This document shows, in pieces, positions 17,192 to 25,884 of a stretch of 64,000 nucleotides of DNA. The notes beneath the pieces were generated by a model that did not search any database, was not told where the DNA came from, and was given only the letters and a program-made list of their open reading frames with translations. Position 1 is the first letter of the stretch, and every line of letters begins with the position of its first letter. The position numbers were made by a program, and so were the translations under genes. Source of the DNA: Actinomadura barringtoniae (GTDB lineage: Bacteria; Actinomycetota; Actinomycetes; Streptosporangiales; Streptosporangiaceae); assembly GCF_017573505.1 (NCBI RefSeq), contig NZ_JAGEOJ010000007.1:62001-126000 (forward strand). The letters run 5' to 3'.

Positions 17192-17248
17192 ATTTTGAAC
17201 TGATCGATCCAATACAGAATCGATCCACTGCGGAATCGATCCACTGCG
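17192..17248. promoter_or_regulatory. Operator array: TetR site copy 2 plus two 16-bp tandem repeats
   Basis: 17192-17215 repeats the operator-like sequence found before the TetR gene. It is followed by two exact copies of GAATCGATCCACTGCG (17217-17232 and 17233-17248). The core ATCGATCCA therefore occurs three times at 16-bp spacing (17203, 17219, 17235), ending 13 bp before the MFS start. Three sites at this spacing suggest cooperative binding. Confidence 0.65.
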
Positions 17249-17261
17249 GAAGGGTCCACCG

Positions 17262-18476
17262 ATGAGAACACGCATGCCCCTGGCCGTGTACATCCTGGGG
17301 TTGTCGATCTTCGCCCAGGGCACCTCGGAGCTGATGCTCGCCGGGCTGCTCCCCGAGATGGCGGGCGACCTGGGCGTCTCGGTCCCCCGGGCGGGCCTGC
17401 TGATCTCCGCGTTCGCCATCGGGATGCTGGCCGGCGCCCCGATCCTCGCCGTCCTCACGCTGCGCTGGCCGCGCCGGACCACGCTGCTGACCTTCATCGC
17501 GGTGTTCGTCGCCACGCACGTCGTCGGCGCGCTGGCGCCCGGCTACTGGACGCTGTTCGCGACCCGGGTGGTGGGCGCGTTCGTCTACGCGGGCTTCTGG
17601 GCGATCGCCGCGACGACCGCGATCGGGCTCGTTCCGCCGAACGCGCGGGCCAGGGCGCTCAGCGTCGTCGCGGGCGGCCTCACCGTGGCCTCCATCGCCG
17701 GTCTCCCCGCCGGAACGATCATCGGCCAGCACCTCGGCTGGCGCGCGGCGTTCTGGACGGTCGCGGTGATGTCGGCGATCGCGATGGCGGGCATCGTCGC
17801 CACGATCCCCGGCGGCCGCGCCTCCGCCTCGGCTGGAAGCGCGCCGAAGCTGCGGAACGAGCTGCGCGCCATGATCGAGCCGCGGCTGTGGCTCGCGTAC
17901 GGCACCACCGCGCTGTCGACCGGCGCGCTGCTCGTCACGTTCAGCTACCTCGGCGCGCTGCTGACCGACACCACCGGCCTGGGCGAGGGCTGGGTCCCGG
18001 CCGTGCTCGCGCTGTACGGGCTGGGCGCGCTCGCCGGCATCACGATCGGCGGCCGCACCTCCGACGCGCACCCGTTCCGCACCCTCTACGTCGGACTGAC
18101 GGGCCTCATCGTGATCTCGGTGGCGCTGGCGCTGACCGCGTCCGCGCCGATCCCCACGATCGCGCTGATCCTGCTGCTCGGCATGGTCGGCTTCGGGACC
18201 AACCCCGCGCTCAACGCCCGCGTCTTCACGGTGGCGGGCGACGCTCCGACGCTCGCCGCGGCGTTCAACGTCTCCTCGTTCAACGTGGGCATCACCGTGG
18301 GCCCGTGGCTCGGCGGCCTGGCGATCGGGGCGGGCTGGGGCTACCCGTCGGTGGCGTGGATCGGGGCGGTGCTCGGCGTGGTCGCGCTCGGCAGCGTCGC
18401 GCTCGGCGCCGCGCTCCGGCGGCGTCCGGCCGAGGCCGTGCCGGAACGGCGGCCGACCACCGCCGCGACCACCTAG
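17262..18476 (+). CDS. MFS efflux transporter (DHA1/AraJ-like)
   Basis: 404 residues, 12 predicted membrane segments in two six-helix halves joined by a loop near residues 185-205. 'MPLAVYILGLSIFAQGTSELMLAGLLPEMAGDLGVSVPRAGLLISAFAIGMLAG' is typical of the AraJ / chloramphenicol-efflux (Cmx, CmlR) branch, including 'TSELMLAGLLP'. It probably exports a drug or metabolite by proton antiport. The operator array just upstream links it to the TetR gene. GGAAGGG lies upstream of the ATG start. Substrate unknown. Confidence 0.92.
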   Translation: MRTRMPLAVYILGLSIFAQGTSELMLAGLLPEMAGDLGVSVPRAGLLISAFAIGMLAGAPILAVLTLRWPRRTTLLTFIAVFVATHVVGALAPGYWTLFATRVVGAFVYAGFWAIAATTAIGLVPPNARARALSVVAGGLTVASIAGLPAGTIIGQHLGWRAAFWTVAVMSAIAMAGIVATIPGGRASASAGSAPKLRNELRAMIEPRLWLAYGTTALSTGALLVTFSYLGALLTDTTGLGEGWVPAVLALYGLGALAGITIGGRTSDAHPFRTLYVGLTGLIVISVALALTASAPIPTIALILLLGMVGFGTNPALNARVFTVAGDAPTLAAAFNVSSFNVGITVGPWLGGLAIGAGWGYPSVAWIGAVLGVVALGSVALGAALRRRPAEAVPERRPTTAATT

Positions 18477-18542
18477 GGACGGCAGAAATGCCGTTGTACG
18501 ATTCGACACGAGCCGCACGCGGACCGTAGTCGGTGGTGACAC

Positions 18543-20588
18543 ATGGGCAGTCCCGTCCAACGTCGAGGCAACGTGCCGGTGGAGGCCGCGAGCTTCGTCG
18601 GCCGCACCGGCGAGCTGGCCGAGATCCAGCAGCTGCTGGAGGCCGCCCGGCACGTGACGATCACCGGCGCGGGCGGGGTCGGCAAGACCCGCACCGCGCT
18701 GGAGGTCGCGCGCCACCTGCACGACCGCTTCCCCGACGGGATCTGGCTGGTGCGGCTCTCGGAGCTGCGCGACGGCGCGCTGCTGCCGCACACGATCGCG
18801 CGCGAGCTGGAGCTCCAGGACCAGACGTTCCGGCCGATGATGGACGTGCTGGCCGACTACCTGGCCGAACGGCGCTGCCTGCTCATCCTGGACACCTGCG
18901 AGCACCTGCTCGACACGTGCGCGCTGCTGGTTCCGGCGCTGCTGAAGGGCGCGCCGGAACTGCACGTCATCACGACCAGCCGCCAGCCTCTGCACGCGCA
19001 GGGCGAGAACGCGTTCACGATCGCGCCGCTGGCGGTGCCCGGCGACGACGTTCCGGCGGCGGACACTCGCGACTGCGACGCGGTCCGGCTGTTCGCCGAC
19101 CGGGCGCGCGCCGCCGCCCCCGCGTTCCGGCTGACCGAGGGCGACCTCGCGATGGTGGCGCGGCTGTGCCGGCTGCTCGACGGGCTGCCGCTCGCCCTGG
19201 AGCTGGCGGCGGCGCAGCTGCGGACCCTGGAGCTCGAAGAGATCGCGGTGCGGCTGGACGACCGGTTCGCCGTTCTCAACCAGACCTCGCCCTCGGTGCC
19301 GCTCCGGCACGAGACGCTGCGCGCGGCGATCGGCTGGAGTCACGAGCTGTGCACGCCGCAGGAACGGCTGCTGTGGGCGCGCGCCTCGGTCTTCGCCGGG
19401 AGCTTCACGCTGGAGGCGGCCCGGCAGGTGTGCGCGGGCGACCCGATCGACGTCACCGACGTTCCCGAGATCATCGCCGCGCTGGTCGACAAGTCGATCG
19501 TGCTGCGGGAGGGCAGCCGCTACCGGCTGCTGGACACCATTCGTGAGTACGGCGCGTACTGGCTGGCCGAGCTCGGCGAAGAGCACCGGATGTGGGAGCG
19601 GCACCGCGACCACTACCTGACGATGGCCCGGCAGGCGTTCCCGCAGTGGGCCCGGTCCGGCCAGGTCATCTGGTACCACCGCATCGCCGACGACCACACC
19701 GAGATCCGCGTCGCGCTGGAGACCTGCCTCGCCGAGGCCGATCCGACCGCCCTGGAGATGGCCGGCGCGCTGTGGTTCTTCTGGTTCACCTGCGGCTTCC
19801 AGCGCGAGGGCCGTTCCTATCTCGAACGGGCGCTGGCCCTGCCGACCGCGCAGGGCGATCCCTTCCGTGTCCGGGCCCTATGGGCGCACGGCTGCGTCGT
19901 TCTGGCGCAGGGCGATCTGGCCGCCGCCGACCAGAGCATCGACGCGTGCCGCCTCATCGGCACGCCCGAGGCGGAGCAGGCCGCCGACTACCTGGAGGGA
20001 ACGAGCTGCTCCATCCGCGCCCAGCCCGACGAGGCGCTGCGGCTGCTGCTCGGGCTGAACCCGGTCCTCGAACGCGGCGGCGTCGACGAGGCGATCTGGA
20101 TGCTGCGGCAGGCCGCCCTGGCGTTCACCCGGGTCGTGCGCGGCGAGCTGGGCGAGGCGTCCGCGCTGGCCCAGGCGATCCGCACCGAGGGGCTGCGGCG
20201 CGGCGAGTGCAAGTTCCTGTCGTTCGGCCACTACATCCAGGCCCTCGCCGACCTGGGCTTCGGCGACTTCGAGGGCTCGCTCCGGCACGCCCGCGAGGCG
20301 CTCGACGGCAACCGGCGGCTCGGCGACAGCTGGGGCATGGCGCTCGCCCTGGACGCCCTCGCGATGGCCACCGCCGCCTCCGGCGATCCCGCGCGCGGGG
20401 CGCTGTTCCTCGGCATCGGCGAACAGCTGTGGCGGCGTACGTACGGGCGCTCGCAGTTCGGGTCGCCCGAGCTGACCGCCGCGCGCCAGGGCTGCGAGGC
20501 GCAGATCCGTGCCGCGATCGGCGACGCCGCGACCGACGCCGCCCTCGCGACAGGCATGCGGACCGACCCCGTGGAAGCGCTCGCCTAG
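18543..20588 (+). CDS. NB-ARC/AfsR-like signalling ATPase lacking a DNA-binding domain
   Basis: 681 residues. It begins directly with 'ASFVGRTGELAEIQQLL' and the P-loop 'ITGAGGVGKTRTALE'; Walker B 'RRCLLILDTCEHLLD', sensor 'VITTSRQPL' and GLPL-type 'LLDGLPLALELAAAQLR' follow. After the winged-helix part comes a TPR-like helical region to the end. Relatives usually carry a BTAD/OmpR N-terminal or a LuxR C-terminal DNA-binding domain; this one has neither, ending '..TDPVEALA'. The stop overlaps the convergent gene by 4 bp. It may work with a separate DNA-binding partner. Confidence 0.9.
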   Translation: MGSPVQRRGNVPVEAASFVGRTGELAEIQQLLEAARHVTITGAGGVGKTRTALEVARHLHDRFPDGIWLVRLSELRDGALLPHTIARELELQDQTFRPMMDVLADYLAERRCLLILDTCEHLLDTCALLVPALLKGAPELHVITTSRQPLHAQGENAFTIAPLAVPGDDVPAADTRDCDAVRLFADRARAAAPAFRLTEGDLAMVARLCRLLDGLPLALELAAAQLRTLELEEIAVRLDDRFAVLNQTSPSVPLRHETLRAAIGWSHELCTPQERLLWARASVFAGSFTLEAARQVCAGDPIDVTDVPEIIAALVDKSIVLREGSRYRLLDTIREYGAYWLAELGEEHRMWERHRDHYLTMARQAFPQWARSGQVIWYHRIADDHTEIRVALETCLAEADPTALEMAGALWFFWFTCGFQREGRSYLERALALPTAQGDPFRVRALWAHGCVVLAQGDLAAADQSIDACRLIGTPEAEQAADYLEGTSCSIRAQPDEALRLLLGLNPVLERGGVDEAIWMLRQAALAFTRVVRGELGEASALAQAIRTEGLRRGECKFLSFGHYIQALADLGFGDFEGSLRHAREALDGNRRLGDSWGMALALDALAMATAASGDPARGALFLGIGEQLWRRTYGRSQFGSPELTAARQGCEAQIRAAIGDAATDAALATGMRTDPVEALA

Positions 20589-21160
20589 GAGTCCTTCCGG
20601 CTGTAGCGCAGCATCACGGTCTTGCCGTCGAACGCCCGCGTCTCGACGAGCTCCAGGTTGATCCGGTCCTTGGTGCCGGCGAACAGCTGCTGCCCGCCGC
20701 CGAGCACGACCGGGTGGACGACGACGCGGATGTCGTCGATCAGGCCCAGCTCGGTCAGGGCCGCCGCGGCGCTCGCGCCGCCCGTCAGCAGGATGTCCCC
20801 GCCCTCCCGGCTCTTCAGCTCGGTGATCTCCGCGGCGAGGTCCCCGCCCTCCTTGCCGATCACCGTGGCGCCCCAGCCGGGGTTCTCCAGGCTCCTGGAG
20901 ATCACGGCCTTGGGGGTCTCCCGCCAGAACGGTGCGAAGCGCTTGACGTGCGGGTCGTCGAGCTTCTCGTCGGCTGTCGGCCAGAACTCCGCCATGACCT
21001 CCCAGACGACCCGCCCGTACAGGAGGAGGTCGACGCCCTCGTTGATCTCGTCGGAGTGGCCGAACAGCTCCGGCCCGACGGCCGGCCAGTCGAACTCACC
21101 GTTCGGGCCCGAGACGAAGCCGTCGGCCGAGGTGTGCACCCAGTAGATGATCTTCCGCAT
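20585..21160 (-). CDS. Dihydrofolate reductase-family protein (RibD C-terminal-like)
   Basis: 191 residues from ATG 21160 with AAGGAG about 9 nt upstream. 'MRKIIYWVHTSADGFVSGPNGEFDWP' is the usual start; 'LLLYGRVVWEVMAEFW', 'GGDILLTGGASAAAALTELGLIDDIRVVVHPVVLGGG' and the final 'VMLRYSR' strand complete the fold. Such proteins bind NADPH, but most have no known substrate. It is paralogous in family to the partial gene at the start of the window. It lies convergent with the ATPase gene, with a 4-bp overlap. Confidence 0.92.
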   Translation of the reverse strand: MRKIIYWVHTSADGFVSGPNGEFDWPAVGPELFGHSDEINEGVDLLLYGRVVWEVMAEFWPTADEKLDDPHVKRFAPFWRETPKAVISRSLENPGWGATVIGKEGGDLAAEITELKSREGGDILLTGGASAAAALTELGLIDDIRVVVHPVVLGGGQQLFAGTKDRINLELVETRAFDGKTVMLRYSRKDS

Positions 21161-21269
21161 GATCCTGCTCCTTCGCTGTGGCCGCGCCCCCGTGGGCGCC
21201 GCTCGCATGATGGTCGGAGCGGGCCCCGCGCTCTCGACATGCTCGCGGAAGAAAGTTTGAAAAGTTGTC

Positions 21270-21680
21270 CTAACTCGTCGTGCCGCCCTTCGCCTCCTCC
21301 TCGGCGATGCGGCGCTCGACCTCCTCGTAGGTGATGGGCAGCTCGCTGACCTGCGCGTTCCAGAAGACGAACGTCGAGTCCTTCATCACCTTGTGGAGGC
21401 GCTTCATGGTCGACTTGTGCGGCTCGGCGCCCGCGTAGGCGTACAGGGCCTTCTTGTCGCTCCAGGCCGAGACGGTCCAGAACGTGCGCTTGAGCAGCTG
21501 GGCCCGGAGGGACAGGCCCCAGGCGCCGTCCGACCGGCGGGCCTGGCGCCACAGCTTGATGGAGGCGAAGAAGAAGCCCGGGACCTGGCGCAGCGACTTC
21601 ACCTCCAGCCTGGACGCCATGACGGTCGCCTCGGCCTCGGGGTCGGCGGCGTTCGGGGTGATCCACGGCAGGGTCGGCAT
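21270..21680 (-). CDS. Antibiotic biosynthesis monooxygenase-fold (DUF3291-like) protein
   Basis: 136 residues from ATG 21680; upstream frame is non-homologous. 'ATVMASRLEVKSLRQVPGFFFASIKLWRQARRSDGAWGLSLRAQLLKRTFWTVSAWSDKKALYAYAGAEPHKSTM' type spacing of a dimeric alpha/beta barrel: a strand pair, then 'FWTVSAWSDKKAL' like spheroidene monooxygenase/DUF3291 proteins. Probably a heme- or quinone-handling small enzyme; activity unknown. It is divergent from a TetR gene, with operator-like palindromes between them, so it is likely that regulator's target. Confidence 0.8.
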   Translation of the reverse strand: MPTLPWITPNAADPEAEATVMASRLEVKSLRQVPGFFFASIKLWRQARRSDGAWGLSLRAQLLKRTFWTVSAWSDKKALYAYAGAEPHKSTMKRLHKVMKDSTFVFWNAQVSELPITYEEVERRIAEEEAKGGTTS

Positions 21681-21701
21681 GACGGTCCTTTCCGAGCAAA
21701 T

Positions 21702-21750
21702 CTTGTCAGTGCCTAGATTGCCTCGGCCTCGCGAACTTGTCAATGACAAG
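21702..21750. promoter_or_regulatory. Paired operator-like palindromes for TetR/monooxygenase promoters
   Basis: CTTGTCAATGACAAG at 21736-21750 is a perfect 7+1+7 palindrome; CTTGTCAGTGCCTAG at 21702-21716 is a weaker copy. The centres are 34 bp apart, between the divergent genes starting at 21680 and 21765. This suits a TetR dimer controlling both promoters. Confidence 0.7.
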
Positions 21751-21764
21751 ATAGGGTCGGTCCC

Positions 21765-22313
21765 GTGAACCAGCCGAGCTATCACCACGGCAACCTGCGG
21801 CGGACGGTCCTCGACGCGGCCATCGAGGCGATCGAGGAGTCGGGCCCGGCCGGCTGGAGCCTGCGCGAGCTGGCCCGCCGCGCCGGGGTCTCCCACGCCG
21901 CCCCCGCGCACCACTTCGGCGACAAGACCGGGCTGCTCACCGCGATCGCCACCGAGGGCTACACGCTCTTCGCCGACACCCTGGAACGCACCACCGACGA
22001 CTTCCTGGAGACCGGCCTGGCGTACGTGCGCTTCGCCATCGACCACAAGGCCTACTTCGAGGTGATGTTCCGGCCCGAGCTCTACCGGGCCGGCGATCCC
22101 GAGGTGACCGCGGCCGCCCAGCGCGCGAACGAGGTCCTGGTACAGGGGGCCGCCCGCTACTCGCCGGACCGTTCGACGGCCATCGCCGCCTGGTCGATCG
22201 TGCATGGCTTCGCGAGCCTGTGGCTGAGCGGCGCCCTCCCGCCCGACCTGGGCGACTCCCCGGAGGACGCCGCCCGCCCCGTCCTGCGCGCCCTGCTGGA
22301 CGACCCGCCCTAG
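21765..22313 (+). CDS. TetR-family regulator with WHG C-terminal domain
   Basis: 182 residues from GTG 21765. N-terminus 'YHHGNLRRTVLDAAIEAIEESGPAGWSLRELARRAGVSHAAPAHHFGDKTGLL' is the TetR helix-turn-helix in its 'YHHGDLR' variant. The C-terminal part has the 'YVRFAIDHKAYFEVMFRPEL' helix and 'WSIVHGFASLWLSG', the WHG-type ligand domain. It probably represses the divergent monooxygenase-fold gene through the palindromes at 21702-21750. The stop overlaps the next gene's end by 4 bp. Confidence 0.93.
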   Translation: MNQPSYHHGNLRRTVLDAAIEAIEESGPAGWSLRELARRAGVSHAAPAHHFGDKTGLLTAIATEGYTLFADTLERTTDDFLETGLAYVRFAIDHKAYFEVMFRPELYRAGDPEVTAAAQRANEVLVQGAARYSPDRSTAIAAWSIVHGFASLWLSGALPPDLGDSPEDAARPVLRALLDDPP

Positions 22314-25060
22314 GGGGTTTCCAGGCCCAGCCGTCCGAGCTCGGCTCGCGAGGAGACGCCCAGCTTGGGGAAGGCGTTGTAGAGGTGCTGGCCGACCGTC
22401 CGGGGGCTGATCAGCAGCTGTGCGGCGATCTCCCGGTTGGTGGCGCCGGTCGCCGCGAGCCGTACGACCTGCTGCTCCTGCGGGGTCAGCTCGGACGCAG
22501 CGTCGTTCTTGGCGCGCTTGCGCACGGCTCGTTCACCGGCCGCCCTCAGCTCGGTACGGGCGCGGTCGGCCCAGACGGTCGCGCCGAGCCGTTCGAAGCT
22601 CTCCAGCGCGTTGCGCAGCGGCCCGCGCGCCTCCTTGCGGCGGCGGGTGCGGCGCAGCCATTCGCCGTACGCGAGCCAGGTGCGGGCCTGCTCGTAGGGC
22701 TGCTCGCTCTCCTCGTGCAGGCGCAGCGCCTGGGCGAACAGCTCCTCGGCCGCGGTGTCGTCGGCCAGCAGCGCGCGGCAGCGAACGAGGATCGCGCGGG
22801 CCCACGGGTCGGCGCCGCCCGGCGTCCACTCCTCCACCTCGGCCACGGCCGCCCGTGCTCGGTCGGCCTTCCCCACGTGCACGGCGGCCTCGACGAGGTC
22901 GGCGACGCTGCGGTTGGCGATGTACGTCCAGCCGCGCCAGTTGCCGGCCATCCGTTCGTAGGCCTCGATGTGCCTGCCCATGCCGAGGTCGAGCAGGGCG
23001 AGCGCCCAGTGGCCGCTGATGGCGCTGTGGGGACTGTGGTGCTCCTCCGCGTAACGGATGGCGTCCCCGGCCAGGTCGCGGCAGCGCTGCTCGTCGCCTT
23101 GCTGGGCGACGAGCCAGGCGAGCACGCTGCTCAGGTGGGCGGCGAGCGGCCGCTGCCCGGTGACGCGCGCCAGCTCCAGCCCCTCGGTCGCGCTGGCCGC
23201 CGCGACGCCGTGCCGTCCGAGCAGGATCTGCGCGTACGCCAGGTGATGCAGGGCCCCGGTGAGGTGCCCGGCCTGGCCGCGGCTCCGGCCCATGAGGGTC
23301 ATCGTGGAGGCCAGCTCGTGCGCGAGCACGGGCGCGTGACCGGCGACCAGCAGCAGTTGCGCGGTGTACTGGCGCAGCCAGGTCGTACGGGGCGTCAGGT
23401 CGCGCGCCACCAGCGCGAACGCGCGCAGCAGCGGGTCGGCGGACGCCGCGTCGTCGGCGGCCAGATGCCCGAGCGCCACGGTCACGTCGACGAACGCCGC
23501 GATCGGGTCGTCCGGCGGCACGCGCACCTCGCGCAGCCACTTGACGCCCTCGGCGACCATCAGCCGGTCGCCGCCGTGCCAGGCGTTGTGGACGCCGATC
23601 ACCAGCAGGTAGGCGGCGTCGACCGGGCGTTCGGCGGTGATGCGCAGCGCGCCGTCGATCATCACCCGGCCGGCCTCGCGCGGCCAGCCGCGCTCGAACT
23701 CCACCAGCCCGCGGATCAGCGAGAGCATGGCGAGGTCGGCGGGCTGGGCGGCGGTGTGCGCGCCGAGCTCGCTCAGCTCGGCGGCGCGGTCCAGCAGGCC
23801 CGCGTCGGTGGCGGCGAGCGCGGCGGCGACCGATCGGCGACCGGCCGCGGAGGGCTTGCTGCTGAGCTGCGCGGAACGCTCGTACGCGGCGACGACGGCG
23901 GCGTGCCCGTTGCGGTCGGCGGCCCGCTTGGCGGTCCGTTCCAGCAGGTCGGCGACCTCGTCGTCGGGGCCGGTCGCGGCGGCGGCGAGCTGCCAGGCGC
24001 GCCGGTCGGCGTCGGAGTCCTCGTGCCAGGCCTGGGCGAGCGCGCGGTGGGCGGCGCGTCGTTCGGCGGCCACCGCGCCCTGGTAGGCGGCCGAGCGCAC
24101 CAGCGGATGGCGGAACCGCAGGACGCCGCGGACCACGTTCACCAGGCCGGCCCGTTCGGCGGGCTCGATCGCGCCGGACGGGATGGCCAGCGTCTTGGCG
24201 GCGCGCATGATGACGCCGAGCTCGCCGGAGTCGTCGGCGGCGGCGAGCGCGAGCAGGTTGCGGGCACGGGCGGGCAGGCGTTCGATCTGGGCGGCGAACG
24301 CGCGCTGCACCCGGTCGCCGATCGGCACCGGGCCCATCGGCGGCCACCCCTCGGCGCCGACGGCCTTGGGCAGCTCGATCAGGGCCAGCGGGTTGCCCTC
24401 CGACTCCGACAGCACGCGGGCGCGCACCGGCGCCGGCAGATCGGGCGCGACCGAGGCGAGCAGGCTCGCGGCGTCCTCGGCGGTGAGCGGTTCGAGGCGG
24501 ACCTCGGGAATGCCGAGCAGCGACGGCATGCCGGGCTCGTCGCGGGCCGCGAACAGCAGAACGACGCCCTCCGAGCGCAGCCGCCGGGCGGCGAACAGCA
24601 GCGCCTCCAGCGACGCCCGGTCGAGCCACTGCGCGTCGTCGACGACGCAGGCGATCGGCCCGTCCTCGGCGAGGTCGGACAGCAGCGTCAGGGTGGCGAG
24701 CCCGATGAGGAAGCGGTCCTCGCCCGCCACCGGCGTACCGCCGAGCGCGCCGTGCAGCGCCGCCGCCTGCGACAGGTTGAGCGCGCGGATGTGCGCGTCC
24801 AGGTCGCCCTCGTAGGAGGTCAGCAGCAGGTGGAGCCCGGCGAAGGGCAGCTCGGCCTCGGTCTCGGTCCCGACCGCGCTCAGCACCCGGATCCCGGCCG
24901 ACTCGGCGGCCCGCGCGGCATGCTCGAAGAGCGCGGACTTGCCGATCCCCGCCTCGCCGTGAACGTAGAGCGCGCCGCTCCTGCCCCGGCGCGCGTCGGC
25001 GAGCAGACGGCCGATCCGGTCGACCTCCGCGCTCCTGCCAAACAGCCGCACACCGCCCAA
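22310..25060 (-). CDS. LuxR-family regulator of the large ATP-binding (LAL/MalT) type
   Basis: 916 residues if started at TTG 25060, the only candidate with a good ribosome site (GGAGG, 8 nt); TTG 25096 and GTG 25087 are upstream options. N-terminal AAA-type domain: 'LFGRSAEVDRIGRLL', Walker A 'VHGEAGIGKSALF', Walker B 'IACVVDDAQWLD'. A long helical TPR-like middle follows, then the LuxR helix-turn-helix at the C-terminus ('LTPQEQQVVRLAATGATNREIAAQLLISPRTVGQHL'). A cytoplasmic one-component activator; inducer and targets unknown. Confidence 0.93.
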   Translation of the reverse strand: MGGVRLFGRSAEVDRIGRLLADARRGRSGALYVHGEAGIGKSALFEHAARAAESAGIRVLSAVGTETEAELPFAGLHLLLTSYEGDLDAHIRALNLSQAAALHGALGGTPVAGEDRFLIGLATLTLLSDLAEDGPIACVVDDAQWLDRASLEALLFAARRLRSEGVVLLFAARDEPGMPSLLGIPEVRLEPLTAEDAASLLASVAPDLPAPVRARVLSESEGNPLALIELPKAVGAEGWPPMGPVPIGDRVQRAFAAQIERLPARARNLLALAAADDSGELGVIMRAAKTLAIPSGAIEPAERAGLVNVVRGVLRFRHPLVRSAAYQGAVAAERRAAHRALAQAWHEDSDADRRAWQLAAAATGPDDEVADLLERTAKRAADRNGHAAVVAAYERSAQLSSKPSAAGRRSVAAALAATDAGLLDRAAELSELGAHTAAQPADLAMLSLIRGLVEFERGWPREAGRVMIDGALRITAERPVDAAYLLVIGVHNAWHGGDRLMVAEGVKWLREVRVPPDDPIAAFVDVTVALGHLAADDAASADPLLRAFALVARDLTPRTTWLRQYTAQLLLVAGHAPVLAHELASTMTLMGRSRGQAGHLTGALHHLAYAQILLGRHGVAAASATEGLELARVTGQRPLAAHLSSVLAWLVAQQGDEQRCRDLAGDAIRYAEEHHSPHSAISGHWALALLDLGMGRHIEAYERMAGNWRGWTYIANRSVADLVEAAVHVGKADRARAAVAEVEEWTPGGADPWARAILVRCRALLADDTAAEELFAQALRLHEESEQPYEQARTWLAYGEWLRRTRRRKEARGPLRNALESFERLGATVWADRARTELRAAGERAVRKRAKNDAASELTPQEQQVVRLAATGATNREIAAQLLISPRTVGQHLYNAFPKLGVSSRAELGRLGLETP

Positions 25061-25152
25061 GGACGAAACCTCCAGCACGATCAACACAGGCCGCAAGTGA
25101 GGCTACGCTCTCGAGCCCGGAAATATCACCAGTTCACGGGTCTCCATCTATT

Positions 25153-25167
25153 GGAATAGAGCATTCC
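25153..25167. promoter_or_regulatory. Operator-like palindrome upstream of DinB-like gene
   Basis: GGAAT-AGAGC-ATTCC, a 5+5+5 inverted repeat in an AT-richer stretch 46 bp before the start at 25213, between divergent genes. A candidate regulator site with no partner identified. Confidence 0.35.
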
Positions 25168-25212
25168 GTTCTGCTAAGCTGGGGACATAACGAGAGCAAA
25201 GGGGTAGCGAAG

Positions 25213-25812
25213 ATGACCGAGAACACCACCACCGACTGGACCGTCCTGGCCGAGGCGCACGAGGCGCTGCGCACCGCGGTCCGGGGGCTCGGCGCCGAGG
25301 ACCTGACCAAGCCCACCCCTTGCAGCGAGTGGAACGTCGCCCAGGTGATCCAGCACGCCGTCGGCGACCAGATCGCCTACGCCGCGTTCATCACCGGCGG
25401 CCCCGGCCCCGAGGACGACCCGTTCTCCCCCTCGGGCAGCCTGGCCGAGTCCCCCGAGGCGATGGTCGAGCGCGCCACCGCCGCCTCGGCCGCGGCCTGG
25501 GCGACCGTCGCCCCGGACGCCCAGGAGGTCGCCGTCCCGATGCCGCCGAACAAGATGACGGCCGAGATCGGCGCGGGCGCCTGCGCGGTCGACGCCCTGG
25601 TGCACGCCTGGGACATCGCCCTCGCCACCGGCCGGCCGTCCCCGATCACGCCCGAGCTCGCCCGGACGCTGCTGCCGGTCGCACACGCCATCGTCATCGA
25701 GCCGCTCCGCCAGTACGGCGCGTTCGCCCAGCCGATCGAGGACGCCCCCGGCGACACCGACGTCGCGGCCCTCCTCCACTTCCTCGGCCGCAACCCCTCC
25801 TGGAGCGCCTGA
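25213..25812 (+). CDS. TIGR03086-type DinB/mycothiol-isomerase-fold metal protein
   Basis: 199 residues. A four-helix bundle with 'TKPTPCSEWNVAQVIQHAVGDQI' (first His), a helix bearing 'GACAVDALVHAWDIALATG' (second His) and a C-terminal 'LLHFLGRNPSW' tail: the TIGR03086 branch of the mycothiol-dependent maleylpyruvate isomerase/DinB superfamily. Metal-dependent thiol (mycothiol) transfer is typical of the superfamily; the individual role is unknown. AAAGGGG lies upstream of the ATG start. It ends just before the second copy of the dispersed palindrome. Confidence 0.9.
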   Translation: MTENTTTDWTVLAEAHEALRTAVRGLGAEDLTKPTPCSEWNVAQVIQHAVGDQIAYAAFITGGPGPEDDPFSPSGSLAESPEAMVERATAASAAAWATVAPDAQEVAVPMPPNKMTAEIGAGACAVDALVHAWDIALATGRPSPITPELARTLLPVAHAIVIEPLRQYGAFAQPIEDAPGDTDVAALLHFLGRNPSWSA

Positions 25813-25817
25813 CCCAC

Positions 25818-25882
25818 ACGCCGATCTTGCTCTCAGCGCCCTCCCGGAGCCCGATTGGGGGCGCTGAGAGCAAGATCGGCGT
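25818..25882. terminator. Dispersed palindrome copy 2, bidirectional terminator
   Basis: 24-bp perfect inverted repeat, arms 25818-25841 and 25859-25882, starting ACGCCGATCTTGCTCTCAGC, with a 17-nt loop. It lies between genes that converge (ends at 25812 and 25885). The arm matches copy 1 at 11185-11247 while the loop differs. Confidence 0.8.
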
Positions 25883-25884
25883 AT

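Noticed and set aside
17217..17248. Short CRISPR-like or IS end repeats
   Set aside because: Two 16-bp units without spacers, placed in a promoter and sharing the TetR operator core.
22220..25159. 979-aa plus-strand ORF antisense to the LuxR-type ATPase gene
   Set aside because: It is a shadow frame; the minus strand carries Walker motifs and the LuxR domain.
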